The position numbers and the translations under genes were made by a program. The notes beneath the pieces were generated by a model. It saw nothing but the letters and a program-made list of their open reading frames with translations. It had not been told where the DNA came from and did not search any database. Below are positions 52,901 to 60,670 of a stretch of DNA of 64,000 nucleotides, one piece after another; the first letter of the stretch is position 1, and each line of letters opens with the position of its first letter. Source of the DNA: Mesorhizobium loti (GTDB taxonomy: Bacteria > Pseudomonadota > Alphaproteobacteria > Rhizobiales > Rhizobiaceae); contig CP050293.1 in the NCBI GenBank assembly GCA_014189435.1, forward strand, positions 67,001-131,000, given 5' to 3'.

Positions 52901-53014
52901 ATCGAGGTGGAAATCCGGTGCGTTTTCCGCACGGGCAGCCGAACTCGCAATCAAAGCACCGGCCATGGCCAGCCAGCGACAGCTGCGCATCACGCGGAGG
53001 CTGGATTTTCCCAT
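49988..53014 (-). CDS. Secreted WD40-repeat caspase (peptidase C14)
   Basis: A 1008-residue protein. Signal peptide residues 1-29 (SSAARA-ENA). From about 40 to 390 it has a WD40 propeller ([35 protein letters not shown] and six more). A second group lies near 500-600 ([36 protein letters not shown]). There is an Ig-like segment near 690-740, and a caspase domain from about 745 to 1000 with the dyad His857 (FVAGHGI) and Cys909 ([11 protein letters not shown]). Caspase-hemoglobinase folds cleave after Asp or Arg/Lys; specificity cannot be read here. ATG 53014 stands 2 bases after the upstream gene. Most bacterial WD40-caspases are cytoplasmic, so the export signal is notable. Confidence 0.9.
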   Translation of the reverse strand: [1008 protein letters not shown]

Positions 53015-53016
53015 CG

Positions 53017-53724
53017 CTATTTGGCTTCGGCCGCGAGCGGCCCATTGCGCACATAGGTCTCGATTGCCGTGGCGAAAGTGGGCGAACCCGCCTTGCGCTG
53101 CTTGTCGATGTAGCCGGCAAAATAGCTCCAGAACGAGACGGCATAGTCGCGGAAATAGGCATCGGTCACTTTGCGCGAACACAAATCGCCGTCGACGCAG
53201 AAGGACAGGCGGTTGAGGAAATAGACGATGCGGTCGAAATTCTCGTTGAAATCGGCGAGCGGCATGTCACCACCGGAGGCGGTCATCGCCTCGATGCCGA
53301 TCCGTTGCCGGAACACCTGCTCCTCGGTCGGCGAGGGGTTGGCGCTGAGCAGATTGTCATATTTGGCGTTGAGGGCCGTCAGACGATCTTTCAGCGCACG
53401 CTGCGCCTGCTGGTAGTCCTTGTTTTCCCAGAGTTCGACCAGCGACATGGTCTGCTCGACGCGCTTCTGCTCCTGGTTGGCCAGAAACTGATAGACCGAG
53501 AACATCAAGGTGAAGATGATGGCCAGACGCACCGCCAGGCCCGACCAGGCATAGACCAGCATGCGCCAGTCGCGGTCGGTGAAGGGATTGCTCTCCTTCT
53601 TGATCTCGTGGCTGCTCGGCCACGGGAAACCTTCGGTGGTTTCCGGCAGCGCCGGTTTGCCGGCCGGCGCCTTTGCGGGTGCGGCGGCTGCTGTTTGCCT
53701 GGTGTTGCCCGACGGTTTCTTCAT
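53017..53724 (-). CDS. One-pass membrane protein of the caspase operon, function unknown
   Basis: A 235-residue protein. Residues 1-50 are cytoplasmic and rich in Ala, Pro and Lys. One TM helix spans about 55-80 (YAWSGLAVRLAIIFTLMFSVYQFL). The remainder is helical and probably periplasmic, with coiled-coil-like heptads (EQKRVEQTMSLVELWENKDYQQAQRALKDRLTALNAKYD) and one Cys pair (FCVDGDLCS). I do not recognise the family. It overlaps the upstream gene (ATGA) and is 2 bases from the WD40-caspase gene. Tight coupling suggests that it anchors or senses for that caspase; this is inference. Confidence 0.8.
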   Translation of the reverse strand: MKKPSGNTRQTAAAAPAKAPAGKPALPETTEGFPWPSSHEIKKESNPFTDRDWRMLVYAWSGLAVRLAIIFTLMFSVYQFLANQEQKRVEQTMSLVELWENKDYQQAQRALKDRLTALNAKYDNLLSANPSPTEEQVFRQRIGIEAMTASGGDMPLADFNENFDRIVYFLNRLSFCVDGDLCSRKVTDAYFRDYAVSFWSYFAGYIDKQRKAGSPTFATAIETYVRNGPLAAEAK

Positions 53725-54122
53725 CCGCAGGTGTCCAGTTCAATGGTGGCGGAGGGATCCAGCACGATGCCTGGCGCCTCCAGCTTCTTTTTCAGGCATT
53801 GCAACTGCAGGCGCGAAATCATGAACTGTACGTCGGGCTCCGCCGCCCCCTTGTTCGGTGACGGCAAGGCTTCGACGACGCCGCGCGAGGCGCAGTTGCT
53901 GAGATCAACGACAACGGCGCCACTGCCGCTATTGGCGATCTGGTCGTACTGATCGAGAAAACACGTCGCCAGTTCCGAGTTGATGACGATCTGCTTGACG
54001 CACAGGCCGCAGGCCTCGTCCGCCGAAGCGTTGGCGATCAGCAACAGGCCGCCGGCAAGGCCGGCCATCGTTGCACGCCAGGAAAACACAGAATTCTTCA
54101 CAATCGATCCTATCCGTTTCAT
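53721..54122 (-). CDS. Small secreted cysteine-rich protein of the caspase operon
   Basis: A 133-residue protein with a signal peptide (residues about 15-35, cleavage after ASA) and a mature part of about 98 residues. Six cysteines (ACGLC, ATCF, SNCA, LQCL, DTCG) could form three disulfides. No family recognised. ATG 54122 lies 104 bases after the DUF4384-caspase stop and its own stop overlaps the membrane-protein start. It is presumably part of the same exported complex. Confidence 0.75.
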   Translation of the reverse strand: MKRIGSIVKNSVFSWRATMAGLAGGLLLIANASADEACGLCVKQIVINSELATCFLDQYDQIANSGSGAVVVDLSNCASRGVVEALPSPNKGAAEPDVQFMISRLQLQCLKKKLEAPGIVLDPSATIELDTCG

Positions 54123-54226
54123 CCGGCCGTCATGCGCCAAGGCCGCAGTCGGGAATGTTCTCATATCGCGCTGATCGTGCAAGAGCCGGCACGACAGAGC
54201 CGTGAGGCTTTGGCGCCGGCATCCGC

Positions 54227-56431
54227 TCAGGTGCGCGGCACCGTTTCCATCGGGAAGATCATCACCGCGCCTTTCGGCCCGCTCTTGTCGGCAAGCCGCA
54301 TCACCGAGCGGGTTGCCGGCGCCATACCGAGATCGGTCAACATGTCGGAGAAGCCGGCGGAGCCTGTTCCGCGTGTCGCCGAGGCGACGCCGTCCTGCGC
54401 CAGGAAGCTCAGGTCCTCCTTCTCGCTCTCCGGCGGCGCTTCGGTCAAAACCGCAATCATCCGTTCCATGCCGAAACTGGTGTCGGTGAAGGCCAGCAGC
54501 CCCTCCTCGAGCGTGGCCTGCGGGGCGAGGCGTTCGGCAACGATATGGGTGATCGAATAGTCGCTGCCGATATAGAGCACGTTGATGTCGACCAGAAGGT
54601 CCGAGCTGTTCTTGGCCAGCACATGCACTTCGTCGCCCGGCGAGACGCGCGGCACCACCGAAGCCTGCAGCGGTTCGAGGCCATCCTTGTCGCGGCGTTT
54701 GACCTGGAACTGGACGTTGACGTCCTCGGGCTTGTAGTCGGAGGCCGCCGCCAGCCGCGAAAGCCCGGTGGCACGGAAGATGGTGCGCAGGTTCCTGGTC
54801 GTCGCATCGACCAGTTTCTGCCGGTCATCCCTATGGATGATGATCAGCGGTGGCTTGCTGCCGTCCTTCAAGGACACGTCGCCCGACGCCGGCAGGAACC
54901 ACAGCGCCGGCTTGTCGGTCGCATCCTTGGCGGCGCCGGCAATGGCATTCTCGCGGATCACCGCAAAGCGAAGCTCGGCGCTCTTGCCGGGCTCGACCAG
55001 CTCGATGTTGAAGCCGGTCTCCTTGGCTGCGGCCAGTTCGTCGAGAACCGAATTGACCAGCGCGGTTTCCTTCTCAAGTCCCTTGGTGGCAGCCGGGCGC
55101 GCCACGACGAGCTTGTAGTCGACGGCGATCTCCGCCACCCGCGCATAGGCATTGGCGGGAATGTCGGCGACTTCGAGCGCCGGCTTCTTGTCGAACTCGA
55201 CTGGCTTGACGCGGCTTTCCAGGTTCTTGGCCGACTGCACCTCGAGATAACCGACAGCGTCGGAAAGCGGCGACAGCGCCGAAGGCAATATGGCGAGCTT
55301 GCTGCCGAGGGTGAGGCGATGCAGCAGCCCGGCGCCGATCGTCGCCTCGCCATCCTTGATGACGACAGGCCACTGCATGACCGCGTCGGTCTTGTCGGTG
55401 CCGAACACCCGCGCGTCGAGTTCGCCTTCGAACAGCGGCGTCGGCCGGGTGCGGCTGTCGGCCGAATATTGCTGCAGCACGGCCTGGCCAAGCTGGCGAT
55501 AGGTGACGTTGGGATTCTCAGCCAGTTTCGACAGGATGGTGAAGGTGAACAAGCCGAACCGGGGCGCATCCGCCGTGCCCTTGGGCAGCGGCATTTCCGG
55601 CGTCGTCTCCACCGTCTGTGCGGCATAGAAGGCGACCAGCTTGCCCTTGGTGATCGGTTCGCCGCCGGTCGGGGTCAGGTTGAAGGCGGGCTTGCGCGCG
55701 CCGTTGTCGTCGACGCCGCGCGAGCCGGCGGCCGACGTCACCTCGTCATAGGCCTTGATCGCGGCGGCCCGCTCGGCCTCGCTGCCGCCGACCAGGTCAG
55801 CGAATTCGACCTTGCGCTCCAGTTCGTCGTCGACTTCCACGGCGCGCGTCGCGGTGCCGGAATGGCAGCAGTCGAACACAACCCAGACGAAGGCGCCCTT
55901 GTCGCGAATGGCGTCGAGTGCTGCGCCGATCTCGTTGTCGACCAATGCATTGGGCACGCCGGCATCGCGGTTGATCCATTTTTCGATGTCGACGGGCAGG
56001 AAGATCTCGTCGAGCCCGTCGGTCTCGTCGCCCTTGACCATCTGCGGTTGCTGGGCGCCGTGACCGGACAGGTGCAAATAGACGAAATCGTCGCGCTGCA
56101 CCTTGGCGGCAAGGTCGGCCAGTGCAGCCTTGATCGCCGCATGGGTCGGCAGGCCACTGGCGCCGGGGACGTCCTTGGCGAGCAGCGTCACATTCTCCGG
56201 TGCGAACCGCACCGGGTCGGGCACGTTCTTCAGGAGATATTCGTGGACGAGGCCGGCATCGTTCTTCGGCCCGATCAGCCAGTTCCTCTGCGGCAGGGCA
56301 GGATATTCGGTGCAGGCGACCAGCAACGCATGGTAGGTGCGCGATGCGGCCATGGTCCGGAACGACACCATGCCGGCCATCGTCAGCGCGGACGTGCCGA
56401 CCAGCAGCGTCCGCCGCGTCAATTTGATCAT
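54227..56431 (-). CDS. Tat-like exported caspase (peptidase C14) with DUF4384-like tail
   Basis: A 734-residue protein. The leader KLTRRTLLVGTSALTMAGMV has a twin-arginine motif and hydrophobic core, so Tat export is likely. The caspase domain is residues about 32-270, with dyad His124 (LHLSGHGAQQP) and Cys189 (FDCCHSG), as in metacaspases (DSCHSG-like). The C-terminal region contains VSPGDEVHVLAKNSSDLLVDINVLYIGSDYSI, typical of DUF4384. ATG 56431 follows GGGAAG. It is first gene of the minus-strand operon leading to the WD40-caspase, and is divergent from the Fur-type regulator. Confidence 0.88.
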   Translation of the reverse strand: MIKLTRRTLLVGTSALTMAGMVSFRTMAASRTYHALLVACTEYPALPQRNWLIGPKNDAGLVHEYLLKNVPDPVRFAPENVTLLAKDVPGASGLPTHAAIKAALADLAAKVQRDDFVYLHLSGHGAQQPQMVKGDETDGLDEIFLPVDIEKWINRDAGVPNALVDNEIGAALDAIRDKGAFVWVVFDCCHSGTATRAVEVDDELERKVEFADLVGGSEAERAAAIKAYDEVTSAAGSRGVDDNGARKPAFNLTPTGGEPITKGKLVAFYAAQTVETTPEMPLPKGTADAPRFGLFTFTILSKLAENPNVTYRQLGQAVLQQYSADSRTRPTPLFEGELDARVFGTDKTDAVMQWPVVIKDGEATIGAGLLHRLTLGSKLAILPSALSPLSDAVGYLEVQSAKNLESRVKPVEFDKKPALEVADIPANAYARVAEIAVDYKLVVARPAATKGLEKETALVNSVLDELAAAKETGFNIELVEPGKSAELRFAVIRENAIAGAAKDATDKPALWFLPASGDVSLKDGSKPPLIIIHRDDRQKLVDATTRNLRTIFRATGLSRLAAASDYKPEDVNVQFQVKRRDKDGLEPLQASVVPRVSPGDEVHVLAKNSSDLLVDINVLYIGSDYSITHIVAERLAPQATLEEGLLAFTDTSFGMERMIAVLTEAPPESEKEDLSFLAQDGVASATRGTGSAGFSDMLTDLGMAPATRSVMRLADKSGPKGAVMIFPMETVPRT

Positions 56432-56680
56432 GATTGCTTCCCAAAGCCCGATCGAATTTCCAAGCGCGGCAACTCTTGCCGAAGATTTTGTCAGTATTTT
56501 GAATGTTGCATTGGAGAGCAACCTGCCTGTTATCTCAATCCGGTCGATGATAGCGCTCTCTTCCGGGCAGATGTTGGAAACAGTAGCAAAAACGCCTGTT
56601 CGTCGCTATCTGGGTGGGACAAGGTTCGTTTGCGCGCGGAAATGATGCGCGAGCGACGCAAGGCGAGTTGGATCAGGACC

Positions 56681-57085
56681 ATGGCGGCAAGGGATGTGCT
56701 GACGAAGAACCAGGTGTGCGTGCTCGAAAAGCTCGAGGCCGCCAGCGGCCCACTCAGCGCCTACACCTTGCTTGACCAACTGCGCGAGCGCGGTTTTCGC
56801 GCGCCGCTGCAGGTCTATCGGGCGCTCGACACGCTGGTGAAGTCCGGCTTCGTGCACCGGCTGGAAAGCATCAACTCCTTCGTCGCCTGCGCCGAGCCGC
56901 ACGACCACAGCCACTCGATGACCGCCTTCGCCATCTGCGACACATGCGGGCAAGTCACCGAAATGTCCGACCACGATGTCGGCCACCGGCTTGACGAATG
57001 GGTGCGCTCGACGGGCTTTGCCGCCAAGAAGGCGGTGATCGAGTTTCGCGGGACGTGTGCCAAGTGTCTGGCGGAGGCCGCTTGA
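56681..57085 (+). CDS. Fur-family regulator (Zur-like)
   Basis: A 134-residue Fur-family metalloregulator. The winged helix is residues 1-70 (LTKNQVCVLEKLEAASGPLSAYTLLDQLRERGFRAPLQVYRALDTLVKSGFVHRL). The dimerisation part has HDHSHS, the structural zinc pairs CDTC and CAKC, and an ESINSFVAC segment typical of Zur. The zinc identity is inferred from these motifs. Start uncertain: ATG 56681 matches the family start; in-frame ATGs at 56642 and 56645 would add 12-13 residues. The 249-base divergent spacer to the caspase gene shows no clear Zur box. Confidence 0.85.
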   Translation: MAARDVLTKNQVCVLEKLEAASGPLSAYTLLDQLRERGFRAPLQVYRALDTLVKSGFVHRLESINSFVACAEPHDHSHSMTAFAICDTCGQVTEMSDHDVGHRLDEWVRSTGFAAKKAVIEFRGTCAKCLAEAA

Positions 57086-57093
57086 GACCTTAT

Positions 57094-57280
57094 CTTCGTC
57101 ATCCTAGGGCGGAGTGAACGCGAAGCGGAACGGAGACCCTAGGATCCATTCCGTTACATTTCCGACGATTGCAGCGGTGCAGAATAAATCTCCACAGCCG
57201 CAGCGCTCTGGCGTCACGGCATGGATCCTAGGGTCTACGCCGCGTCGCTTCGCTCCTTGCTTCGCCCTAGGATGACGAAG
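57094..57280. repeat. Long inverted repeat, kind D
   Basis: CTTCGTCATCCTAGGGCG at the left faces CGCCCTAGGATGACGAAG at the right, followed inward by CGAAGCGG/CGCTTCG blocks and AGACCCTAGGATCCAT / ATGGATCCTAGGGTCT. About 60 bases lie in the middle. It sits between the convergent zur-like and polA genes. A REP/MITE-type element; nothing coding. Confidence 0.75.
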
Positions 57281-57290
57281 TGGCGGAGCA

Positions 57291-60248
57291 TCAATGCGCC
57301 TCGTCCCAGTTGTTCGCCGCCCGGGCGTCGACATGCAGCGGCACCGACATCGAAACCGCAGGCATCGCCGCGTTTTCCATGACATGACGCACGATCGGGA
57401 TCGTCGCCTCGACTTCGGCCTCTACGGTCTCGAAGATCAGTTCGTCATGCACCTGCAACAGCATGCGTGCTGAAAGGCCCGCCTTTTCCAGCGCCTCCTC
57501 CATGCGGATCATGGCACGGCGGATGATGTCGGCGGCGGTGCCTTGCAGGCGGGCGTTGATCGAGGCGCGTTCGTTGAACGCGCGGAGCGACGGGTTCGAG
57601 GAGCGGATATCCGGGTAATGGATGCGGCGGCCGAAGATCGTTTCGACGAAGCCGTGCTCGCGGGCATAGGCCTTGGTCTCCTCGATGTAGTCGCGGATGC
57701 CCGGAAAACGCTCGAAATATTTCTTGATGTAGTTGCTCGCCTCCTCGCGCGGGATCGACAGCTGGTTGGCGAGGCCGAAGGCCGAAATGCCGTAGATGAT
57801 GCCGAAATTGATCGCCTTGGCGCGGCGGCGGACTTCCGAAGGCATGCCTTCAACCGGCACGTTGAACATTTCCGACGCGGTGATGGCGTGGATGTCGGCG
57901 CCGTCGGCAAAGGCCTGCCGCAGTTGCGGGATTTCGGCGACATGGGCGAGCACCCGCAGCTCGATCTGGCTGTAGTCGGCCGAGACCAGCCGATGGCTCT
58001 TGTCGGTGATGAAGGCGGTCCTGATCTTGCGGCCTTCGGCGGTGCGCACCGGAATGTTCTGCAGGTTCGGATCGGAGGACGACAGCCGGCCCGTCGTCGT
58101 CGCGGCCAGCGCATAGGAGGTGTGGACGCGCTTGGTGTCGGGGTGGATGAAGCCCGGCAGCGCATCGGTATAGGTCGATTTCAGCTTGGTCAGCTGTCGC
58201 CAGTCGACGATCTTGCGCGGCAGTTCATGGCCTTCCGCGGCAAGGTCTTCAAGAAGCTGCGCCGAGGTCGACCACTGGCCGGTCTTGGTCTTGGAGCCGC
58301 CGGGCAGGCCCATGCGCCCGAACAGGATGTCGCCGAGCTGTTTTGGCGAGCCGATGTTGATGCGCTCGCCGATGAGCTGGTAGATCTCCTCTTCCAGTCG
58401 GGCGGCGCCCTGCGCCAGTTCGCCGGACAGTCGCGACAGGATCTGCCGGTCGACCGAGATGCCGCGCTGTTCCATGCGCGCCAGCACCGGCACCAGCGGC
58501 CGTTCCAGCCGCTCATAGACCGAGACCAGGCCCTTGGCGGCAAGCCGTGGTTTCAGCACCAGCCAGAGCCGCAGCGTCACATCGGCGTCTTCGCCGGCGT
58601 GGGCGGTCGCCTTGTCGATGTCGACCTGATCGAAACCGACGGAGCTTTTGCCGGAGCCGGTGACGTCCTTGAGCAGGAGAGGGGTATGCCCCAGCCATTT
58701 CTCGGCAAGCGAGTCCAGGCCGTGACCATGGGGGGTGCCGGCATCGAGCACATAAGAGATCAGCATGGTGTCGTCGAAAGGCGCGACATCGATGCCATAG
58801 CGGCTCATGACGACAAGATCGTATTTCAGGTTCTGCGCGATCTTGAGAACCGACCTGTCTTCCAACAGCGGTTTCAGCAGGGCCAGCGCCTCGCGCAGGG
58901 GAATCTGGTTTTCGACCGCACCGCCGCCGAGCAGGTCGCCATTGCCGCTCTTGTGGGCAAAGGGAATGTAGGCCGCACGGCCAGGCGCGGTGGCGATGGA
59001 TATGCCGATCAACTCGGCCTGCATCGGGTCAGAGGAAGTGGCCCTCACATCGAACGCAGCAAGGCCGGTCTCCTTTGCCTCGGCTACCCAGGCCTTCAGG
59101 GTCGCGACGTCGCGAATGCCTTGATAAGCTGACGTATCGATCTTGCGGGTGGCCGCGCTCTCCAGCCGCAACGCTGCGAGCAGGGAAGGGGTGTCGCCTT
59201 GCTTCGGTGTCGCTGTGGTTGCCGTTCCGCCGGCTTGGCCTGGCTCGGCGCCGGCCTCGCTTCGGGCAACGGCTGGCACTCCGGCCCCGACATCGGGGCC
59301 ATGCGCGTTGTCGGCGCGCTCGACCGTCACCGACACGGCCTGGACGTCACCGGCCTCGGTGCCGGTTGCTTCCGCCACGCGGCGGGTCAGCGAGGTGAAT
59401 TCCATGGTCTTGAGGAAGCCGATCAGCTTCGGCCCGTCCGGCGCGTGCAGGACGAAGTCGTCCAATCCCTCGGCCACCGGCACGTCGTTCATCAGCGTCA
59501 CCAACTGACGCGAAATGCGCGCCTTGTCGGCGTTGGCGATGATGGATTCGCGCCTCTTGTCCTGCTTGATCTCGCCGGCGCGGGCCAGCAGCGTGTCGAG
59601 GTCGCCGAATTGTTCCAGCAGCTGCGCCGCCGTCTTCGGCCCGATGCCGGGCACACCAGGCACATTGTCGACCGAGTCACCGGTCAGCGCCTGCAGGTCG
59701 ACCATTTTCTCCGGCGGCACGCCCCATTTCTCGATGACTTCGGGAATGCCGATCTGGCGGTCCTTCATCGGGTCGTACATGCCGACCGTGTCGCCGACCA
59801 GCTGCATCAAATCCTTGTCGGAGGAGATGACGGTGGTGTCGCCGCCTGCTTCACGGGCAAGCCTTGCATAGGTGGCGATCAGATCGTCGGCCTCGTAGCC
59901 TTCGATCTCGATGCAAGGCAGGTTGAACGCCCTGGTCGCCTGGCGGATCAGGCCGAATTGCGGGATCAGGTCTTCCGGCGGAGCCGAGCGGTTGGCCTTG
60001 TATTCGGGGTAGAGTTCGTTGCGGAAGGTTTTCGACGAATAGTCGAAAATGACCGCGAAATGCGTCGGCACAATGCCTACATCGGTGTTGCGGGCGTCGA
60101 GCATCAGCTTCCACAGCATGTTGCAGAAGCCGGAAACGGCGCCCACCGGCAGACCGTCGGATTTGCGGGTCAGCGGCGGCAGCGCGTGATAGGCACGGAA
60201 GATGTAGCCGGAGCCGTCGACAAGGAAGAGATGATCGCCTTTTTTCAT
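57291..60248 (-). CDS. polA: DNA polymerase I
   Basis: A 985-residue repair and Okazaki-fragment polymerase. Residues 1-300 are the 5'-3' exonuclease (GDHLFLVDGSGYIFRAYHALPP, SSDKDLMQLV, GVPGIGPKTAAQLL). About 375-575 is the DEDD proofreading-like domain. About 600-985 is the polymerase with motif A SADYSQIELRVLAH, motif B RRRAKAINFGIIYG and motif C LLQVHDELIFE. In the proofreading domain the first motif reads FD400-V-R402 instead of D-x-E, and the Tyr of motif III is His (AHAGEDAD), while NLKYD is intact. Proofreading may be reduced or lost. Start ATG 60248. Confidence 0.96.
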   Translation of the reverse strand: MKKGDHLFLVDGSGYIFRAYHALPPLTRKSDGLPVGAVSGFCNMLWKLMLDARNTDVGIVPTHFAVIFDYSSKTFRNELYPEYKANRSAPPEDLIPQFGLIRQATRAFNLPCIEIEGYEADDLIATYARLAREAGGDTTVISSDKDLMQLVGDTVGMYDPMKDRQIGIPEVIEKWGVPPEKMVDLQALTGDSVDNVPGVPGIGPKTAAQLLEQFGDLDTLLARAGEIKQDKRRESIIANADKARISRQLVTLMNDVPVAEGLDDFVLHAPDGPKLIGFLKTMEFTSLTRRVAEATGTEAGDVQAVSVTVERADNAHGPDVGAGVPAVARSEAGAEPGQAGGTATTATPKQGDTPSLLAALRLESAATRKIDTSAYQGIRDVATLKAWVAEAKETGLAAFDVRATSSDPMQAELIGISIATAPGRAAYIPFAHKSGNGDLLGGGAVENQIPLREALALLKPLLEDRSVLKIAQNLKYDLVVMSRYGIDVAPFDDTMLISYVLDAGTPHGHGLDSLAEKWLGHTPLLLKDVTGSGKSSVGFDQVDIDKATAHAGEDADVTLRLWLVLKPRLAAKGLVSVYERLERPLVPVLARMEQRGISVDRQILSRLSGELAQGAARLEEEIYQLIGERINIGSPKQLGDILFGRMGLPGGSKTKTGQWSTSAQLLEDLAAEGHELPRKIVDWRQLTKLKSTYTDALPGFIHPDTKRVHTSYALAATTTGRLSSSDPNLQNIPVRTAEGRKIRTAFITDKSHRLVSADYSQIELRVLAHVAEIPQLRQAFADGADIHAITASEMFNVPVEGMPSEVRRRAKAINFGIIYGISAFGLANQLSIPREEASNYIKKYFERFPGIRDYIEETKAYAREHGFVETIFGRRIHYPDIRSSNPSLRAFNERASINARLQGTAADIIRRAMIRMEEALEKAGLSARMLLQVHDELIFETVEAEVEATIPIVRHVMENAAMPAVSMSVPLHVDARAANNWDEAH

Positions 60249-60386
60249 GTCGGCAGGGATAGCGCGGCGCGGCGGCTTGGTCCATGCCAAAGGCAGCCTC
60301 AAATATCGGTTCCGGCAACACCCTGACAGAACGGCCGCGGGCCGGCCTGCTCACGCCCATGTTACAAAAGTGTAATTTTCGTGCCC

Positions 60387-60415
60387 TTGAATCGCCACGT
60401 TCAAAGACACAAATA
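60387..60415 (+). promoter_or_regulatory. Sigma-70-type promoter candidate for the sRNA
   Basis: TTGAAT at 60387-60392, 17 bases, then CAAATA at 60410-60415, on the plus strand within the polA/M20 peptidase spacer. It would start transcription near 60421, just before a set of hairpins that ends in a strong terminator. Boxes are only moderately good. Confidence 0.45.
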
Positions 60416-60420
60416 CAGGT

Positions 60421-60569
60421 CATCGGCAGTTTTCGCCGAGTCCGGAGCAAGGCCCGTCCCCCGCCTATCCCGGACACCTGCGGCAGCCTATCCCCCCCTC
60501 TCCGGGCTGCCGCATCGTTTCGAGTAGAAGGCCGCCGTGGTTCCCCCTCCACCACGGCGGTCTTTTTTT
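60421..60569 (+). ncRNA. Probable trans-acting sRNA (alpha-r7 / Smr7C-like)
   Basis: About 150 nt with no reading frame of note. Structures in order: CGGC/GCCG near 60424-60438; GTCCGG (60430) with CCGGAC (60470); a 10-bp stem TGCGGCAGCC/GGCTGCCGCA (60479-60514) showing a C-rich loop TATCCCCCCCTCTCCG; and the terminator stem (60531-60569) with loop TTCCCCCTCCA. C-rich loops that can pair with ribosome-binding sites are typical of rhizobial alpha-r sRNAs. From memory, Smr7C of Sinorhizobium meliloti is about this size and lies next to polA. Identity is therefore likely but not verified. Confidence 0.65.
60531..60569 (+). terminator. Intrinsic terminator of the sRNA
   Basis: CCGCCGTGG and CCACGGCGG form a perfect 9-bp stem with an 11-base loop, then TC and seven T. 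No plus-strand protein gene ends just upstream, so it must end a non-coding transcript. Confidence 0.88.
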
Positions 60570-60670
60570 GCCTCAGACAGACGTTTGCAGCCCGTGGTCC
60601 AATGATCGCGGGCTTTTCGTTTTCCCGTCCTGCCTTTACGGTTCCGGCTCTGAATCGAAAGGCTTCACAC

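Noticed and set aside
43415..56431. Canonical intracellular anti-phage caspase system
   Set aside because: No sensor NTPase, cyclic-nucleotide enzyme or other known defence module is present and the proteases carry export signals, so a standard defence label is not supported.
54545..57085. Very long plus-strand open frame opposite the DUF4384-caspase gene and running into the Fur-type gene
   Set aside because: Only the last 134 codons (56681-57085) have family motifs; the rest is the antisense shadow of the GC-rich caspase gene.
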